Below, in pieces: positions 55,943 through 64,000 of a stretch of DNA of 64,000 bases (position 1 is the stretch's first letter; the number at the start of each line of letters is the position of its first letter). The position numbers and the translations under genes are program-made. The stretch is from Desulfotalea sp. (GTDB taxonomy: Bacteria > Desulfobacterota > Desulfobulbia > Desulfobulbales > Desulfocapsaceae), in NCBI GenBank assembly GCA_002733995.1, contig NVXR01000004.1, positions 124,001-188,000 on the forward strand. Direction: 5' to 3'. The notes under the pieces are model-generated. The model had not been told where the DNA came from, made no database searches, and saw only the letters and a program-made list of their open reading frames with translations.

Positions 55943-56170
55943 GAAAAAATGTAACCGACCTATAGGTATTCGGTCTATGTTTTCTGTGGGTGTCGTAGGT
56001 AGCACTTGTCTGATAGTATAGTCAGCATTGGCTGTATTTGAAGCACAGGCGAATAGTTACATGCCTTTATCTTGTCTTGTGTTGCCGTTTGACTGGCGGA
56101 ATTAACAGTAGGGCGTTGCTAGGATTGCTACAAAAAAAAAGCTATGCTTGAGGGCGGGAGACGTAGGAGG
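55943..56170. other. Intergenic region between flgJ and DUF5610 genes
   Basis: It lies upstream of the sigma-28 promoter. No gene or clear terminator. A run of nine A (56129-56137) lies near its right end. Confidence 0.3.
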
Positions 56171-56482
56171 CTACTTTTTATCTTCAATAAGAGAAGCCAT
56201 CTGATCGTACATTGCCTGGGCTATACCCATCCCTTTTCCTTTAGTGGTTTCCTTTGCAAGTTCGAGGTCAAGCATTCCTTGAAAAATTTCAGTGGAATTA
56301 CTCTTTTCAAAAAGGCCTCCGTCGGGCACAGCTTTACGCATAGCCTTGTACATCTCCATAACAAACATCGTTTCAAATTCTCGACTTGACTCTCTGAGGG
56401 AGTCAAGATCTCGACTTTTACGATCTTTTAGGTGATGTGTGGCATGGCTGATATGTATACGAGGATCAATTTTAAAGTCCAT
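56171..56482 (-). CDS. flgJ: FlgJ-like rod-binding protein (no muramidase domain)
   Basis: A 103-residue protein equal to the N-terminal rod-binding domain of FlgJ (SREFETMFVMEMYKAMRKAV, FQGMLDLELAKETTKGKGMG, AQAMYDQM). The C-terminal peptidoglycan hydrolase domain of enteric FlgJ is absent, as in many polar flagellates. It follows flgI by 15 nt and caps the rod. Confidence 0.9.
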   Translation of the reverse strand: MDFKIDPRIHISHATHHLKDRKSRDLDSLRESSREFETMFVMEMYKAMRKAVPDGGLFEKSNSTEIFQGMLDLELAKETTKGKGMGIAQAMYDQMASLIEDKK

Positions 56483-56497
56483 AATATTTACCTTTTC

Positions 56498-57616
56498 CTA
56501 CAAGACAACAATCTCACCTTGAAGCGAACCTGAGGCTTTAATAGCCTGAAATATCGCTATAAGATCACGGGGGGTTGCACCAATCGCATTAAGAGCAGTG
56601 GCAATTTCGCCAATGGAGACACCTTTCTGCATATCGAGAAGAACCAGCTCACCATCATCTTCAATAACATCAATAGAGGTACGGGGTGTTACTACTGTTT
56701 CTCCGTCTGCAAGAGGTGCTGGCTGGGATACGTTATAGTCGTCACGAATAATAAGGCTGAGGTTGCCGTGGGATACGGCAACGGTAGAAAGTCTTACGTC
56801 TTTGCCCATGACGACGGTGCCTGTGCGTTCATTGACGACAATTTTTGCAGTGGCGTCTGATTGTACATTTAAGATTTCAACGGCTGCTACAAAATCGACG
56901 ATGTTATCCTTATACGGATCAGTTACTTGTATTTGCACCGTACCGGGGGAATCCGCATAGGCTGTACCGGGTCCAAAACGTCTATTTACAACGGCGGCAA
57001 GGTTTGAAGCAGTTGTAAAATCCGCATCTCTTAGTTGGTATTGTAAGTGGCCATTATTGCCAATCTCCATGGGGACGGACTTTTCAATTATTGCACCCCC
57101 TGCAATACGCCCAACTGTAGGATGATTTTTTTGTACCTGGGCAGCCTTGCCGCCGTAAGAAAAGGCACCAATAGTAATTGGACCTTGGGCCACCGAGTAG
57201 ACCTCGCCATCGGCTCCTAGAAGGGGGGTCATGAGCAGTGTGCCACCGGCGAGGCTTTGGGCATCACCAATGGATGATATGAGTACATCCATTCTAGAGC
57301 CGGACTTGGCAAAAGGTGGCAGGGTTCCTGTTACCATAACCGCTGCGATATTTTCAATTTTTATATTGCCTATTTCAGCAGGGTCTATGGTGATCCCGTG
57401 ACGGGTCATCATGTTGTATACGGCCTGTAAGGTGAATACCGATTTTTTCATATCATCACCGGTCCCATTGAGGCCAGTGATAATGCCATAACCAATGAGC
57501 TGGTTCTCACGAACACCATGGAGTTGAGCAATATCTTTGATTCGGGCAGCAGATGCACTCTGGGTTGCGAAAAGCAGTACGATGCAGATAATGCATAGGG
57601 TAGATATCTTTTTCAT
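56498..57616 (-). CDS. flgI: Flagellar P-ring protein FlgI
   Basis: A 372-residue protein started at ATG 57616, giving a proper signal peptide (MKKISTLCIICIVLLFATQSASA); the frame extending to 57745 adds an untypical 43 residues. FlgI motifs include ENQLIGYGIITGLNGTGDDM, ERTGTVVMGKDVRLSTVAVS and LNAIGATPRDLIAIFQAIKA. It forms the periplasmic P-ring around the rod. Confidence 0.95.
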   Translation of the reverse strand: MKKISTLCIICIVLLFATQSASAARIKDIAQLHGVRENQLIGYGIITGLNGTGDDMKKSVFTLQAVYNMMTRHGITIDPAEIGNIKIENIAAVMVTGTLPPFAKSGSRMDVLISSIGDAQSLAGGTLLMTPLLGADGEVYSVAQGPITIGAFSYGGKAAQVQKNHPTVGRIAGGAIIEKSVPMEIGNNGHLQYQLRDADFTTASNLAAVVNRRFGPGTAYADSPGTVQIQVTDPYKDNIVDFVAAVEILNVQSDATAKIVVNERTGTVVMGKDVRLSTVAVSHGNLSLIIRDDYNVSQPAPLADGETVVTPRTSIDVIEDDGELVLLDMQKGVSIGEIATALNAIGATPRDLIAIFQAIKASGSLQGEIVVL

Positions 57617-57956
57617 GGGTAACACGCTTGAAGATGAATAGTATGATTTCTTTTGGCCAATCCTGCTAGGTAGCCTATGTTGTTGGCTTGCTGTTACATT
57701 TCTATTTCCGTCACCTTTGATGACGGATTTTCTGTAGAGGCTCACTCAGCCGTATGTCCCCTGAACTTTGTATTATTTCTTAGCTAAGCTGATTGAGGAC
57801 ATAAAGTCACTTTTTATCTTTTTTCAGTGTAGAAAAGCCTCTCTGTTCATTAAAGGTCAGTTCATGAGGCAAGAAAGTCTATGCAATAAATATACCTGAA
57901 TGTTGTTTGTAGGAGGGCTTTTGAGCATGCCTCCCATAAGTAGATGGGCAATATGG
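57617..57956. other. Unusual gap between flgH and flgI
   Basis: 340 nt inside an otherwise tight operon. A bulged stem GGAGGGC ... GCCTCC (about 57911-57933) lies just after flgH. No gene is supportable, and no sigma-54 box was recognised. Confidence 0.35.
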
Positions 57957-58643
57957 CTAAAATGGCCAAATGTTGTCAAGTATACGCATGGCCCAACCTG
58001 GACTTTGCTTGTCACTAATTGAACCCTTTCCTGTATAGCTGATACGGGCATTGAGAATTTTTTCGGAACTCACTGTATTTGCGGCGGTGATGTCAACCGG
58101 TCGTATTATACCTGTCAGGTAAATGATCTGGACCTCGTCATTAACCATTACTTCTTTCCCGCCACGTATTTTGAGCTGTCCGTTTGGGTACTTGCCAACG
58201 ACTTGGGTTGTAAGGGAGGCGGTGAGGTCTTCTTTTCTACTAGTGGTTCCATTGCCATTAAAGCCGTTGTTAAAGTCAGCTTTAATGAGATTGCTAAGGT
58301 CGATAGGATTATGTCCGCTCCAGATGGCATCGTTTTCAAGACCAAAGAAATTTGGAATGGAAGCGGACATATTGGTATTTCTTGAAGTGCTCGTTGTCGC
58401 AGCCTTTGAGGCACTGGACGTTTCCGATATGAGGACAGTGACGAGATCGCCGATTCTTTGAGCTTTGCGATCTGTGAACATGGAACCGTTACTTTGGTTC
58501 CATAGCGATCCTGATTCCTTGGGAATCTCTTTGCTATTGAAGATATCTTCTAGGGGCTCCTGGATGATAATGGGGGCACGTTGTTTGGTAATACAGCCTG
58601 AAAGAAGCAGTGAAACGAGAAGTAGCAAAATGAGTTTTTTCAT
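57957..58643 (-). CDS. flgH: Flagellar L-ring lipoprotein FlgH
   Basis: A 228-residue outer-membrane lipoprotein with lipobox LLSGC (about residues 14-18). FlgH motifs: GSLWNQSNGSMFTDRKAQRI, GDLVTVLISETSSASKAA, and GNGTTSRKEDLTASLTTQVV. It forms the L-ring with the FlgI P-ring. It begins 1 nt after flgA. Confidence 0.95.
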   Translation of the reverse strand: MKKLILLLLVSLLLSGCITKQRAPIIIQEPLEDIFNSKEIPKESGSLWNQSNGSMFTDRKAQRIGDLVTVLISETSSASKAATTSTSRNTNMSASIPNFFGLENDAIWSGHNPIDLSNLIKADFNNGFNGNGTTSRKEDLTASLTTQVVGKYPNGQLKIRGGKEVMVNDEVQIIYLTGIIRPVDITAANTVSSEKILNARISYTGKGSISDKQSPGWAMRILDNIWPF

Positions 58644-58644
58644 C

Positions 58645-59589
58645 TTATAAAATTACCTCCACAATGCCAGGAGCTACGACCTTGCCGAAAACGACTTTCT
58701 TCGAGTTAAGATTTTGTACCCTGATAAGCTCGTCAATTTTACCGTCGCTACGGGCAAGGCCCGTTGCAGTGAGTGTCATAGCACCGGACTGAATAACAAT
58801 TTTGACTTTTTCCCCTTTGTGAATGACTGGTAGGGTTTCCACCATAGAGATGTTGAGAGGGCTACCGGCGCGTAGACTGCGTTTGATTCTTTTGCCTAAA
58901 AATTGGCTTACGTCAAAACCTGGCTCTTTAAGATCACTTATATCCATCACCGTTTCTTTAAGATGACGGGGGGCTAAAATGGTACCTTTTTTGACAGGGA
59001 TTGCGGTCGCTATAATATTTGCCCGGGCTTCAATCTTGCCTCGTATCGACATGTTTTTAACAACTTCATCATCAATTCTGAAGATGAGAGAAAATCGTGA
59101 GCTACTTAAAATACCAGGGTTAGAAGGTATAACCTCGCAACTGAGTGCACCTGTGGCTACGGTGAAAGGTAGTGGGTGAGAGGTTGGGATAAAACGTATT
59201 ACAGCAATGGGTAAGCTGTCTTGTTGGGTGCGCAGGTAGTCGGCAATAAATGAAAACATTCGTTTTGCATCGATTGTAATACCGGTTCTTGTTACCACAA
59301 CAGACGAGGGACCTTGCCATTCAATATCCTCTGGGAGGCTCTGGCTTGATGCAAGGTACTTCTTTATGTTAACAGTGCGAAGATATGCCTTCTCCCCAGG
59401 GGCTGGCGAATGAGCGATAGGAACGGTTAACAGGGATTGGCCTATCTCTGACATTGTACCTATGGTAGCGACGTCTCCGAGTGTAACAAGCGCACCATCA
59501 ACGACACCACTGCTTTTGAATGTGACGTCAAAGGCTTGTGCCGGCTGACTCAACACAAGGAATATTAATATGAGGAGTAGGCGAACCAT
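58645..59589 (-). CDS. flgA: FlgA, P-ring assembly chaperone
   Basis: A 314-residue exported protein with a signal peptide (MVRLLLILIFLVLSQPAQA) and a C-terminal SAF/FlgA domain (KGTILAPRHLKETVMDISDL, FLGKRIKRSLRAGSPL, VKIVIQSGAMTLTATGLA). It is longer than E. coli FlgA (219 residues) because of an N-terminal domain. It helps FlgI assemble in the periplasm. Confidence 0.92.
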   Translation of the reverse strand: MVRLLLILIFLVLSQPAQAFDVTFKSSGVVDGALVTLGDVATIGTMSEIGQSLLTVPIAHSPAPGEKAYLRTVNIKKYLASSQSLPEDIEWQGPSSVVVTRTGITIDAKRMFSFIADYLRTQQDSLPIAVIRFIPTSHPLPFTVATGALSCEVIPSNPGILSSSRFSLIFRIDDEVVKNMSIRGKIEARANIIATAIPVKKGTILAPRHLKETVMDISDLKEPGFDVSQFLGKRIKRSLRAGSPLNISMVETLPVIHKGEKVKIVIQSGAMTLTATGLARSDGKIDELIRVQNLNSKKVVFGKVVAPGIVEVIL

Positions 59590-59591
59590 AG

Positions 59592-60377
59592 TTATATGAG
59601 TTGGTTTGTTGTCTGCATCATTTCATCAGATGTTTGGATTGTTTTCGAATTGATCTCATAGGCGCGTTGGGTTGTAATCATGCTGGCCAGCTCTTCTACG
59701 ATGTTCACATTCGAGCCTTCAAGGTAGGTTTGTAGGAGAGTACCGTAGCCGTCGTCACCAGGTGTCCCCGTTTGGGCACTTCCGGAGGATGAGGAAGATT
59801 CAAAAAGATTTTGGCCCATGGCAAGAAGGCCAGAGTTGTTGGTGAATGTAGCAAGTTGTAAGGTGCCGAGTTCCGTCGATTCTGTGTCATCACCAATAAG
59901 AGCGCTGACTATACCAGTTTTGCTAATGGTAATCTGAGATGAACCATCAGGGACGGTTATTCCCGGGATAATAGGATACCCATCAGAGGTAGTCATGCGT
60001 CCATTGCTGTCAAGCTTCAAGGCTCCAGCTCTTGTGTAAGCTGTATTACCGTTGGGTAAATCTACTTGTAGAAAACCATTACCTTCAATGGCAACATCGA
60101 GTTCATTTTCAGTCTGAATGAGATCCCCTTGGGTGAAAATCTTTGTTACAGCAGCAGGCCTTACTCCAAGCCCTACCTGGATACCGGTGGGGGATTCGGT
60201 GTTGGCAGAGGTTTGACTGCCCGGGACTTTCATAGTTTGATAGAGCAGATCCTGGAAGTCCGCCTTGCTTTTTTTGAAACCAGTTGTGGTGACGTTGGCG
60301 AGATTATGGGCAATAACATCAATATTGAGTTGTTGCGCGTGCATGCCAGTGGTGCCAGTCCAAAGTGATCGGATCAT
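59592..60377 (-). CDS. flgG: Flagellar distal rod protein FlgG
   Basis: A 261-residue rod protein of typical length. N-terminus MIRSLWTGTTGMHAQQLNID and NLANVTTTGFKKSKADFQDL; C-terminus EGSNVNIVEELASMITTQRA. It begins 36 nt after flgF and forms the distal rod. Confidence 0.96.
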   Translation of the reverse strand: MIRSLWTGTTGMHAQQLNIDVIAHNLANVTTTGFKKSKADFQDLLYQTMKVPGSQTSANTESPTGIQVGLGVRPAAVTKIFTQGDLIQTENELDVAIEGNGFLQVDLPNGNTAYTRAGALKLDSNGRMTTSDGYPIIPGITVPDGSSQITISKTGIVSALIGDDTESTELGTLQLATFTNNSGLLAMGQNLFESSSSSGSAQTGTPGDDGYGTLLQTYLEGSNVNIVEELASMITTQRAYEINSKTIQTSDEMMQTTNQLI

Positions 60378-60413
60378 AATGTGATTCCTTGCTTGATGAA
60401 AAAGAAAAGCAAC

Positions 60414-61163
60414 TTAGCCAAGTGTGCCAAGTTCATTTTGCTGTTCGCTGATGGTTGAATAACTTTTTAGTACCTTGTGGTACGTTTCAAATGCTCGATA
60501 GCTATTAATCATCTTGGTCATTTCAGCGACCATGTTCACATTTGAAAGCTCTAGGCTGCCCTGTATAATTCTGGACCCTTCGTCTGGGGCTTCCTGACTA
60601 ATATCTTCAAGGGAAAAGGTGGTGTCTGATTCTCTTTTTAGCTTGGATGTGTCTGCGATAGTAAAAAGGCCTAACTGTCCAACTTCTGTTCGTCCGCCTT
60701 GTTTATCTAAGGTGTAGATAGCCCCGGAGTCACTGAATGCAATGGAGCTGGACTCGGTGCCTGATATTGTGATTTCCGCTCCACTATCGTCGAGCACCGG
60801 CAGTCCGTTGCTCGTTGTGAGAAGGCCTTCACCGTTAATGGCTAAATCACCTCTTTTGGTGTAAAGAACGCCATCTGGTCCCTGGACTTTAAAAAAACCA
60901 TCACCGTGAATAGTTACATCTAGGGGATCGTCGGTTTGCCTGAGAGGACCGGTGGAAAAATCGGTGAAATTTTGACTTACCCGGCTGTAATTAATACCTT
61001 TGGCCTCGGTGGCTTGCTTTTCACCATTGAGAATAGACTCAAAACTGACCTGGGATCTTTTATAACCGGTGGTACTAACGTTAGCCAGATTGTTGCTTAT
61101 ATTAGCAATAGTCTGCTCTCTTGATATTGCACCTGAAAGTGCGCTGTATTTTCCTGAAACCAT
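60414..61163 (-). CDS. flgF: Flagellar proximal rod protein FlgF
   Basis: A 249-residue FlgE/F/G-family protein (MVSGKYSALSGAISREQTIA, NISNNLANVSTTGYKRSQVS; C-terminus LSNVNMVAEMTKMINSYRAF). The position directly before flgG and its length fit FlgF. It leads flgF-flgG-flgA-flgH-flgI-flgJ. Confidence 0.93.
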   Translation of the reverse strand: MVSGKYSALSGAISREQTIANISNNLANVSTTGYKRSQVSFESILNGEKQATEAKGINYSRVSQNFTDFSTGPLRQTDDPLDVTIHGDGFFKVQGPDGVLYTKRGDLAINGEGLLTTSNGLPVLDDSGAEITISGTESSSIAFSDSGAIYTLDKQGGRTEVGQLGLFTIADTSKLKRESDTTFSLEDISQEAPDEGSRIIQGSLELSNVNMVAEMTKMINSYRAFETYHKVLKSYSTISEQQNELGTLG

Positions 61164-61207
61164 GTTGTCTTACCTGTGGTTAAAGTAGATGGATTTGCTA
61201 TAAGTAC

Positions 61208-61234
61208 TTATCGGTTATATCTTTGTTTTCTTAA
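61208..61234 (-). promoter_or_regulatory. Possible sigma-28 promoter before flgF
   Basis: ACCGATAA (61208-61215) on the minus strand with TTAA (61231-61234), spacer 16 nt, 45 nt before the ATG. The -10 side is good, the -35 side weak. Rod genes are often sigma-54 controlled, so this needs caution. Confidence 0.35.
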
Positions 61235-61362
61235 GTAAAACCTAAATTTTACTCACGTCAACGGACCTGGATTACAAGCTAGCTTCTGTGTAGTGGCTGT
61301 TGCCTATCGCAAAGGACCGGTAACGAGGCGGATAGGCCAACGGGTATTCCCGTGGTATTGAG

Positions 61363-61791
61363 TTATGATGTCGCTGTAATCATTGTTAATGCAACCAGTT
61401 GACTTGCCTCGTAGGTCGATATTGACAACACAGAGGCGATTTCTTCAGGCGACATTCCTTTTTCTGTTAGTGATCGTATGTACGAATATTTTTCAGGTAC
61501 GCTGGAAAAACTCTGTTGATGTTTCTCGCCATGGGCCGCCTGGAGTCTCGGGGCTTGGAGTTTTGTCGTCAGCTCTGCCTGTTCTATTGCTTTATGGAAT
61601 GTAATGGTTTCCCTGTGTTTTATTTGTAGCTCGTTTAATTGTTTCTTGCTTGTGGCAAGTAGGGCCATTGTCTCTGTTAACTGTTTGAGGATGAATTTAT
61701 TTTCCTTGTTAACAAGGAGGCACTTGGTCAATGTCAACAGGCAGAGAACACTTGAAGCGATAAAACCAATTTGTGAAAGCGACAACTCCAT
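61363..61791 (-). CDS. Membrane-anchored coiled-coil/HTH protein downstream of fliA
   Basis: A 142-residue protein with an N-terminal TM helix (IGFIASSVLCLLTLTKCLLV), a coiled coil (about 30-75) and a C-terminal helix-turn-helix-like tail (IRSLTEKGMSPEEIASVLSI, then STYEASQLVAL). Proteins of this plan (DUF2802/DUF6115-like) follow fliA in many polar-flagellum clusters. The function is unknown. It begins 36 nt after fliA. Confidence 0.75.
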   Translation of the reverse strand: MELSLSQIGFIASSVLCLLTLTKCLLVNKENKFILKQLTETMALLATSKKQLNELQIKHRETITFHKAIEQAELTTKLQAPRLQAAHGEKHQQSFSSVPEKYSYIRSLTEKGMSPEEIASVLSISTYEASQLVALTMITATS

Positions 61792-61827
61792 TTATCTAAC
61801 CTCTAAAGTCATTTGAAAATGTATTAT

Positions 61828-62559
61828 TCAATACACCTGAGATGCAAGTTTTGTTTTGAGCTTTATCAGTGCCTGGCTGTGTAGCTGGGACACTCTTCCC
61901 TCCGAGAGGTCGAGAACTTCTGCGATTTCTTTTTGGGTGAGCTCTTCATAGTAGTAGAGGGCGACCACCAGTCTTTCTTTTTCCGAGAGTTGTTCCAGCA
62001 CCGTGGCTATTTTTTGGGTAAGTTCAGCCTTCTCTATGCGCGAACCGGGGAGGGAGTCAACCCTGTTGTCTGAAATAGAATCAAGAAAGGATCGTCCTTC
62101 CTGGGAGTTGTCGAGGGTTTCATTGAGACTGACACAACCAAGATGACTCACTTCGCCCAAGAGTGTCTGATAGGCGTCCAGGGTGAGGTTCATAGCCTCG
62201 GCTACTTCATTGTCTTCAGGGTCTCGTCCAAGTTTTAATTCAAGATTGACTATGGTTTTACCAACTCTATTTTGTTTTTCTCGCAGAGAGCGGGAGAACC
62301 AGTCAAGCTTGCGCATTTCATCCAAAATCGCTCCTCTGATACGGTATTCAGCGAAGGTTTTGAATTTAATGTTTTTCGATGGATCGAACCTTTTTGCAGC
62401 ATCAAACAGGCCGAGCATGCCGGCGCTTTTCATGTCGTCACTGTTCATAAAAGATGGTACCTGGGTAACCATTCTTCCTACTAAAATATCAACGAGATAA
62501 AGGTGTTCTTTTATAATATTTGAAATATCATCTGGTTGAGGTCGTTGATCGTAAAGCAT
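61828..62559 (-). CDS. fliA: Flagellar sigma factor FliA (sigma-28)
   Basis: A 243-residue sigma factor with region 2 (MKSAGMLGLFDAAKRFDPSK, FKTFAEYRIRGAILDEMRKLDW), region 3 and region 4 (LSEKERLVVALYYYEELTQKEIAEVLDLSEGRVSQLHSQAL split). It directs late flagellar genes, including the sigma-28 promoters in this window. FlgM is its anti-sigma factor here. It follows flhG by 8 nt. Confidence 0.97.
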   Translation of the reverse strand: MLYDQRPQPDDISNIIKEHLYLVDILVGRMVTQVPSFMNSDDMKSAGMLGLFDAAKRFDPSKNIKFKTFAEYRIRGAILDEMRKLDWFSRSLREKQNRVGKTIVNLELKLGRDPEDNEVAEAMNLTLDAYQTLLGEVSHLGCVSLNETLDNSQEGRSFLDSISDNRVDSLPGSRIEKAELTQKIATVLEQLSEKERLVVALYYYEELTQKEIAEVLDLSEGRVSQLHSQALIKLKTKLASQVY

Positions 62560-62567
62560 CGTTTGTG

Positions 62568-63467
62568 TTATCCCCTCATGTTAAGCAGTTTTTTCCAGAA
62601 AAATTGCAGATTACCCTTGGGACTGGTCTTGGCTGGTTCGGAACATAACCTGCTGGCGAGCTCGTTGAATGACTGGGTTATTTTAGACGAGGGGTAAATT
62701 TCACTGATCACACGTTGTTTTCTAATCGCATCAATCATCTGGCGATCCTCAGGTATAGAGCCTAGGTAATCGATGGAGATATCGAGATATCGGTTTGCTA
62801 CCATGGTGAGTTTACGGTATACGTCTAGAGCCTCGTCTTCGTTGCGGATCTGGTTCACAACAAGGTTAAACTTCTTCTCGTGGAACTGGGTTGAGAGAAG
62901 TTTCATCAGGGCATAAGCATCAGTTATTGCGGTGGGATCAGGGGTGGTTACCACAAGGATCTCTTGGGCTGCAGTGTTGAAATAGGTTACATTCTCTGAG
63001 ATCCCTGCCTCTGTATCGATGAGCACGAAGTCAAAATGATTGTGCATTGCATCGAGTCCATCGAGCAGGCGCATTTTTTGCCTTGCGTCGAGCTTTATGA
63101 AGTTTTGTACCCCTGATCCGGCGGGCAAAATCTGAATGCCGTGGGGGCCTTCAACTAAAATATCCTGTAGCTCATGTTCCCCTGAAAAGAAATGATTGAG
63201 GTTATAGAGGGGAGAAAGCCCGAAGACAACGTCAATATTTGCCAGTCCAAGATCCGCATCAAGGATGAGTACTCGTTTACCCATTGCGGCGAGGTTGTAG
63301 GCAAGATTGGCCACGACAGCTGTCTTGCCGACACCACCTTTGCCGCTGGTTATGGCATAAACATTTGTTGCCTGCAAGCTATTGCCGGCAGTTGTGTTGA
63401 TATCTATTGAGCTGAGATCCCTCAGCGTTTTTGCCTGGTCATCAGTCGACTGTGATGGATTACTCAT
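62568..63467 (-). CDS. flhG: Flagellar number regulator FlhG (FleN, MinD-like)
   Basis: A 299-residue MinD/ParA-type ATPase with deviant Walker A TSGKGGVGKTAVVANLA, switch residues in LILDADLGLANIDVVFG and DFVLIDTEAGISENV. It works with FlhF to limit flagellar number at the pole. The start overlaps the flhF stop by 8 nt. Confidence 0.95.
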   Translation of the reverse strand: MSNPSQSTDDQAKTLRDLSSIDINTTAGNSLQATNVYAITSGKGGVGKTAVVANLAYNLAAMGKRVLILDADLGLANIDVVFGLSPLYNLNHFFSGEHELQDILVEGPHGIQILPAGSGVQNFIKLDARQKMRLLDGLDAMHNHFDFVLIDTEAGISENVTYFNTAAQEILVVTTPDPTAITDAYALMKLLSTQFHEKKFNLVVNQIRNEDEALDVYRKLTMVANRYLDISIDYLGSIPEDRQMIDAIRKQRVISEIYPSSKITQSFNELASRLCSEPAKTSPKGNLQFFWKKLLNMRG

Positions 63468-64000
63468 GCATGGATCCTTGGTCTTGAGACATGATCAGTT
63501 CCGCTATTTTACGAGGCGTAATTTCTAGCAGATCTTCTGGAACCCTCTGTCCATTAGTGATATAGGAGATAGGGTTTGAATTTTGTAGCTGTGTGTTGAG
63601 CAGTATTCCAAGGCTCAGGCACTCGTCTATCTTAGTAAAGATAGTATTGGCTATTTCAAGTTTTGCAAATTGATTAATTATCTGTAGGATTTCATTTTCT
63701 CGTGTTGTTGCTGAAAGGACTAGGTGTTTTTCAATGTTATATTCTGGGGCTAGAAATGAGGAGAGCTCGTCGATGCAATAACTATCTCTCGGGCTTCTGC
63801 CCGCGGTATCGATAAGGATCAAAGCTTTGTCCTGGTGGCGCTTCAATGCCTGGTTGAGTTGGTCCGGGTTAATGACTACATCAACGGGAAGATGCATGAT
63901 CTCGCCGTAAACCTTCAGTTGTTCGACCGCTGCAATTCTATAGGTGTCAATCGTGATAAGTGCGATTGAGTTAGAATGATGCTGTAGGTATGAGGCTGCG
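63460..64000 (-). CDS. flhF: FlhF, C-terminal part (cut by window edge)
   Basis: The frame continues to the right edge without a stop or start, so about 180 C-terminal residues are seen. They match the SRP-type GTPase domain: ALITIDTYRIAAVEQLKVYG, DTAGRSPRD (G3), TKIDE (G4) and ITNGQRVPEDL (G5). FlhF places the flagellum at the cell pole. The ATG at 63897 is internal, not the start. Confidence 0.95.
   Translation of the reverse strand, partial: AASYLQHHSNSIALITIDTYRIAAVEQLKVYGEIMHLPVDVVINPDQLNQALKRHQDKALILIDTAGRSPRDSYCIDELSSFLAPEYNIEKHLVLSATTRENEILQIINQFAKLEIANTIFTKIDECLSLGILLNTQLQNSNPISYITNGQRVPEDLLEITPRKIAELIMSQDQGSMHE

Overview
The window looks like a mid-GC chromosome segment from a motile Gram-negative bacterium, most likely a Desulfobulbales-type member of the Desulfobacterota (Desulfotalea psychrophila is the kind of genome it recalls). 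That placement is an inference from gene content and protein flavour; no search was run. Support comes from outer-membrane systems (TonB/ExbBD, lipoprotein FlgH, P-ring FlgI, periplasmic adaptors), the FlhF-FlhG-FliA polar-flagellum block, a FliW-CsrA pair, and an in-frame YbeY-PdxJ fusion.

Layout. 1-4598: the end of a plus-strand cassette of an M50 metalloprotease/HlyD fusion (cut by the window edge), a short SecA paralogue and a periplasmic adaptor. This is the least explained functional unit here. 4700-7943 (minus): acyl-CoA operon of an SCP2-type thiolase, a Zn-ribbon/OB-fold partner and an isovaleryl-CoA-type dehydrogenase. 8000-16940: gene-poor accessory DNA with a secreted protein of unknown function, a class II aldolase-fold protein, a chemoreceptor, a PchR-like AraC regulator, palindromes and decayed coding fragments. 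16985-22311: six-gene TonB2-type energy-transduction operon (DUF3450, TtpC-like, ExbB, ExbD, TonB, TPR). 22693-29013: lipoprotein adenosine deaminase, a YqhC-like regulator divergent from an iron-type alcohol dehydrogenase, relics of IS3-like and IS30 transposases, and a Cys-rich secreted protein.

29459-39729 is housekeeping: tRNA-Leu(TAA), the DsbA-like / PhoH-like / YbeY-PdxJ operon, tRNA-Leu(TAG), then tig-clpP-clpX-lon (protein folding and quality control) and a duplicated tRNA-Val/tRNA-Asp pair with a strong terminator.

39910-64000 (minus throughout) is a flagellar cluster. Reading in transcription order from the right edge: flhF, flhG, fliA, a membrane/HTH protein, flgF, flgG, flgA, flgH, flgI, flgJ, DUF5610, flgM, flgN, flgK, flgL, csrA, fliW, two flagellins, flaG, fliD, fliS, two small helical proteins, a PilZ protein, a FliK-like protein and a stand-alone FlhB C-domain-like protein. 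Sigma-28-type promoters with a shared 17-nt spacer precede both flagellins and the DUF5610-flgM-flgN-flgK-flgL run. The first flagellin leader has a hairpin presenting AGGA in its loop, a good CsrA site, next to the csrA-fliW genes. Flagellin synthesis is therefore probably controlled at two levels: FliA/FlgM for transcription and CsrA/FliW for translation.
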